From an uncultured Porphyromonas sp. (GTDB taxonomy: Bacteria > Bacteroidota > Bacteroidia > Bacteroidales > Porphyromonadaceae), in assembly GCA_900548415.1 (NCBI GenBank), contig URKO01000080.1:1-6225 (forward strand): a stretch of 6,225 bases of DNA, given 5' to 3'. Below the pieces are notes generated by a model. That model did no database searches and was not told where the DNA came from. It saw only the letters and a list, made by a program, of their open reading frames with translations. The position numbers were made by a program, and so were the translations under genes. Shown here in pieces: positions 6,181 to 6,225 of this stretch. Position 1 is the stretch's first letter, and each line of letters opens with the position of its first letter.

Positions 6181-6225
6181 CACGCCCACGTGGAAAATAA
6201 AAAACTTCCACGTGGAGATTTGAGA

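Larger units (their letters stand above)
6098..6221. repeat. Cluster of CACGTG-containing elements
   Basis: CACGTG occurs four times in about 115 bp, at 6101, 6123, 6187 and 6209. Three are the 8-bp palindrome CCACGTGG (6100-6107, 6186-6193, 6208-6215). A 16-bp direct repeat ttccacgtgga[t/g]attt is found at 6098-6113 and 6206-6221, spaced 108 bp. The stretch is clearly more A/T-rich than the genes before it. The repeat structure is seen directly; whether it is a dispersed genomic family, a protein-binding array or the end of a mobile element cannot be told here. Confidence 0.85.
6050..6225 (-). other. Repeat-encoded minus-strand open frame, possible small or partial coding sequence
   Basis: A minus-strand frame has no stop from the right window edge down to TAA at 6050-6052, giving 58 complete codons. 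It is built from the repeats: the 21-bp units give IKLRRNQ then MKLRRNF, and the two 16-bp copies give NLHVEV and NIHVEI in the same frame. The only ATG inside the window (6155-6157) would start a 35-residue peptide beginning MKLRRNFFFLTWIF. It is preceded by GGAGGA at 6163-6168 with a 5-base spacer, but that motif belongs to the repeat. I recognise no protein family. It may be a spurious frame across non-coding repeats or the end of a low-complexity gene beginning outside the window. Treat it as an observation, not a confident gene. Confidence 0.25.

Noticed and set aside
6098..6225. CRISPR array
   Set aside because: The repeats are short, unequal in type and not separated by regular unique spacers; no cas gene is in the window.

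Overview
The window looks like a piece of a Bacteroidales chromosome, most likely Porphyromonas or a close relative. Four lines of evidence point there. The PurF-type transferase has the long C-terminal form ending in a DWYFTGDYPTPGG-like segment. It sits directly before carA and carB. The genes lack Shine-Dalgarno sites and instead have A/T-rich leaders just before their start codons. CarB is of the 'FDYSGSQALKA / NPNIATVQTSEG' type. The genus is an inference from recalled family features; no search was run.

Layout, all genes on the + strand. (1) Positions 2-823 hold the 3' part of an amidophosphoribosyltransferase gene (PurF family), cut by the left edge. (2) carA at 852-1958 encodes the glutaminase subunit of carbamoyl-phosphate synthetase. 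(3) carB at 1980-5204 encodes the complete large synthetase subunit. (4) A 57-bp gap contains seven tandem copies of a 7-bp unit. (5) trmN6 at 5262-5996 encodes the tRNA1(Val) adenine-37 N6-methyltransferase. (6) A 229-bp tail is made largely of palindromes and direct repeats built around CACGTG and an AACTTCGGAGGAAT-type unit (minus-strand sense).

The first three genes are separated by only 28 and 21 bp and probably form one transcript. It would join glutamine-dependent entry into purine synthesis (PRPP amidation) with glutamine-dependent carbamoyl phosphate formation for pyrimidines and arginine. CarA releases ammonia from glutamine and CarB uses it with bicarbonate and two ATP. The methyltransferase is functionally unrelated and may be a read-through passenger or have its own signal.

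The genes themselves are ordinary and intact. The parts worth a second look are the heptanucleotide array before trmN6 and the repeat-built right end. In that right end a minus-strand reading frame stays open from position 6050 to the window edge, and the repeats in it recur in phase. CarB is also notable for strong resemblance to eukaryotic CAD/CPS1, including part of the N-acetylglutamate pocket. I found no convincing evidence of an undescribed multi-gene system.
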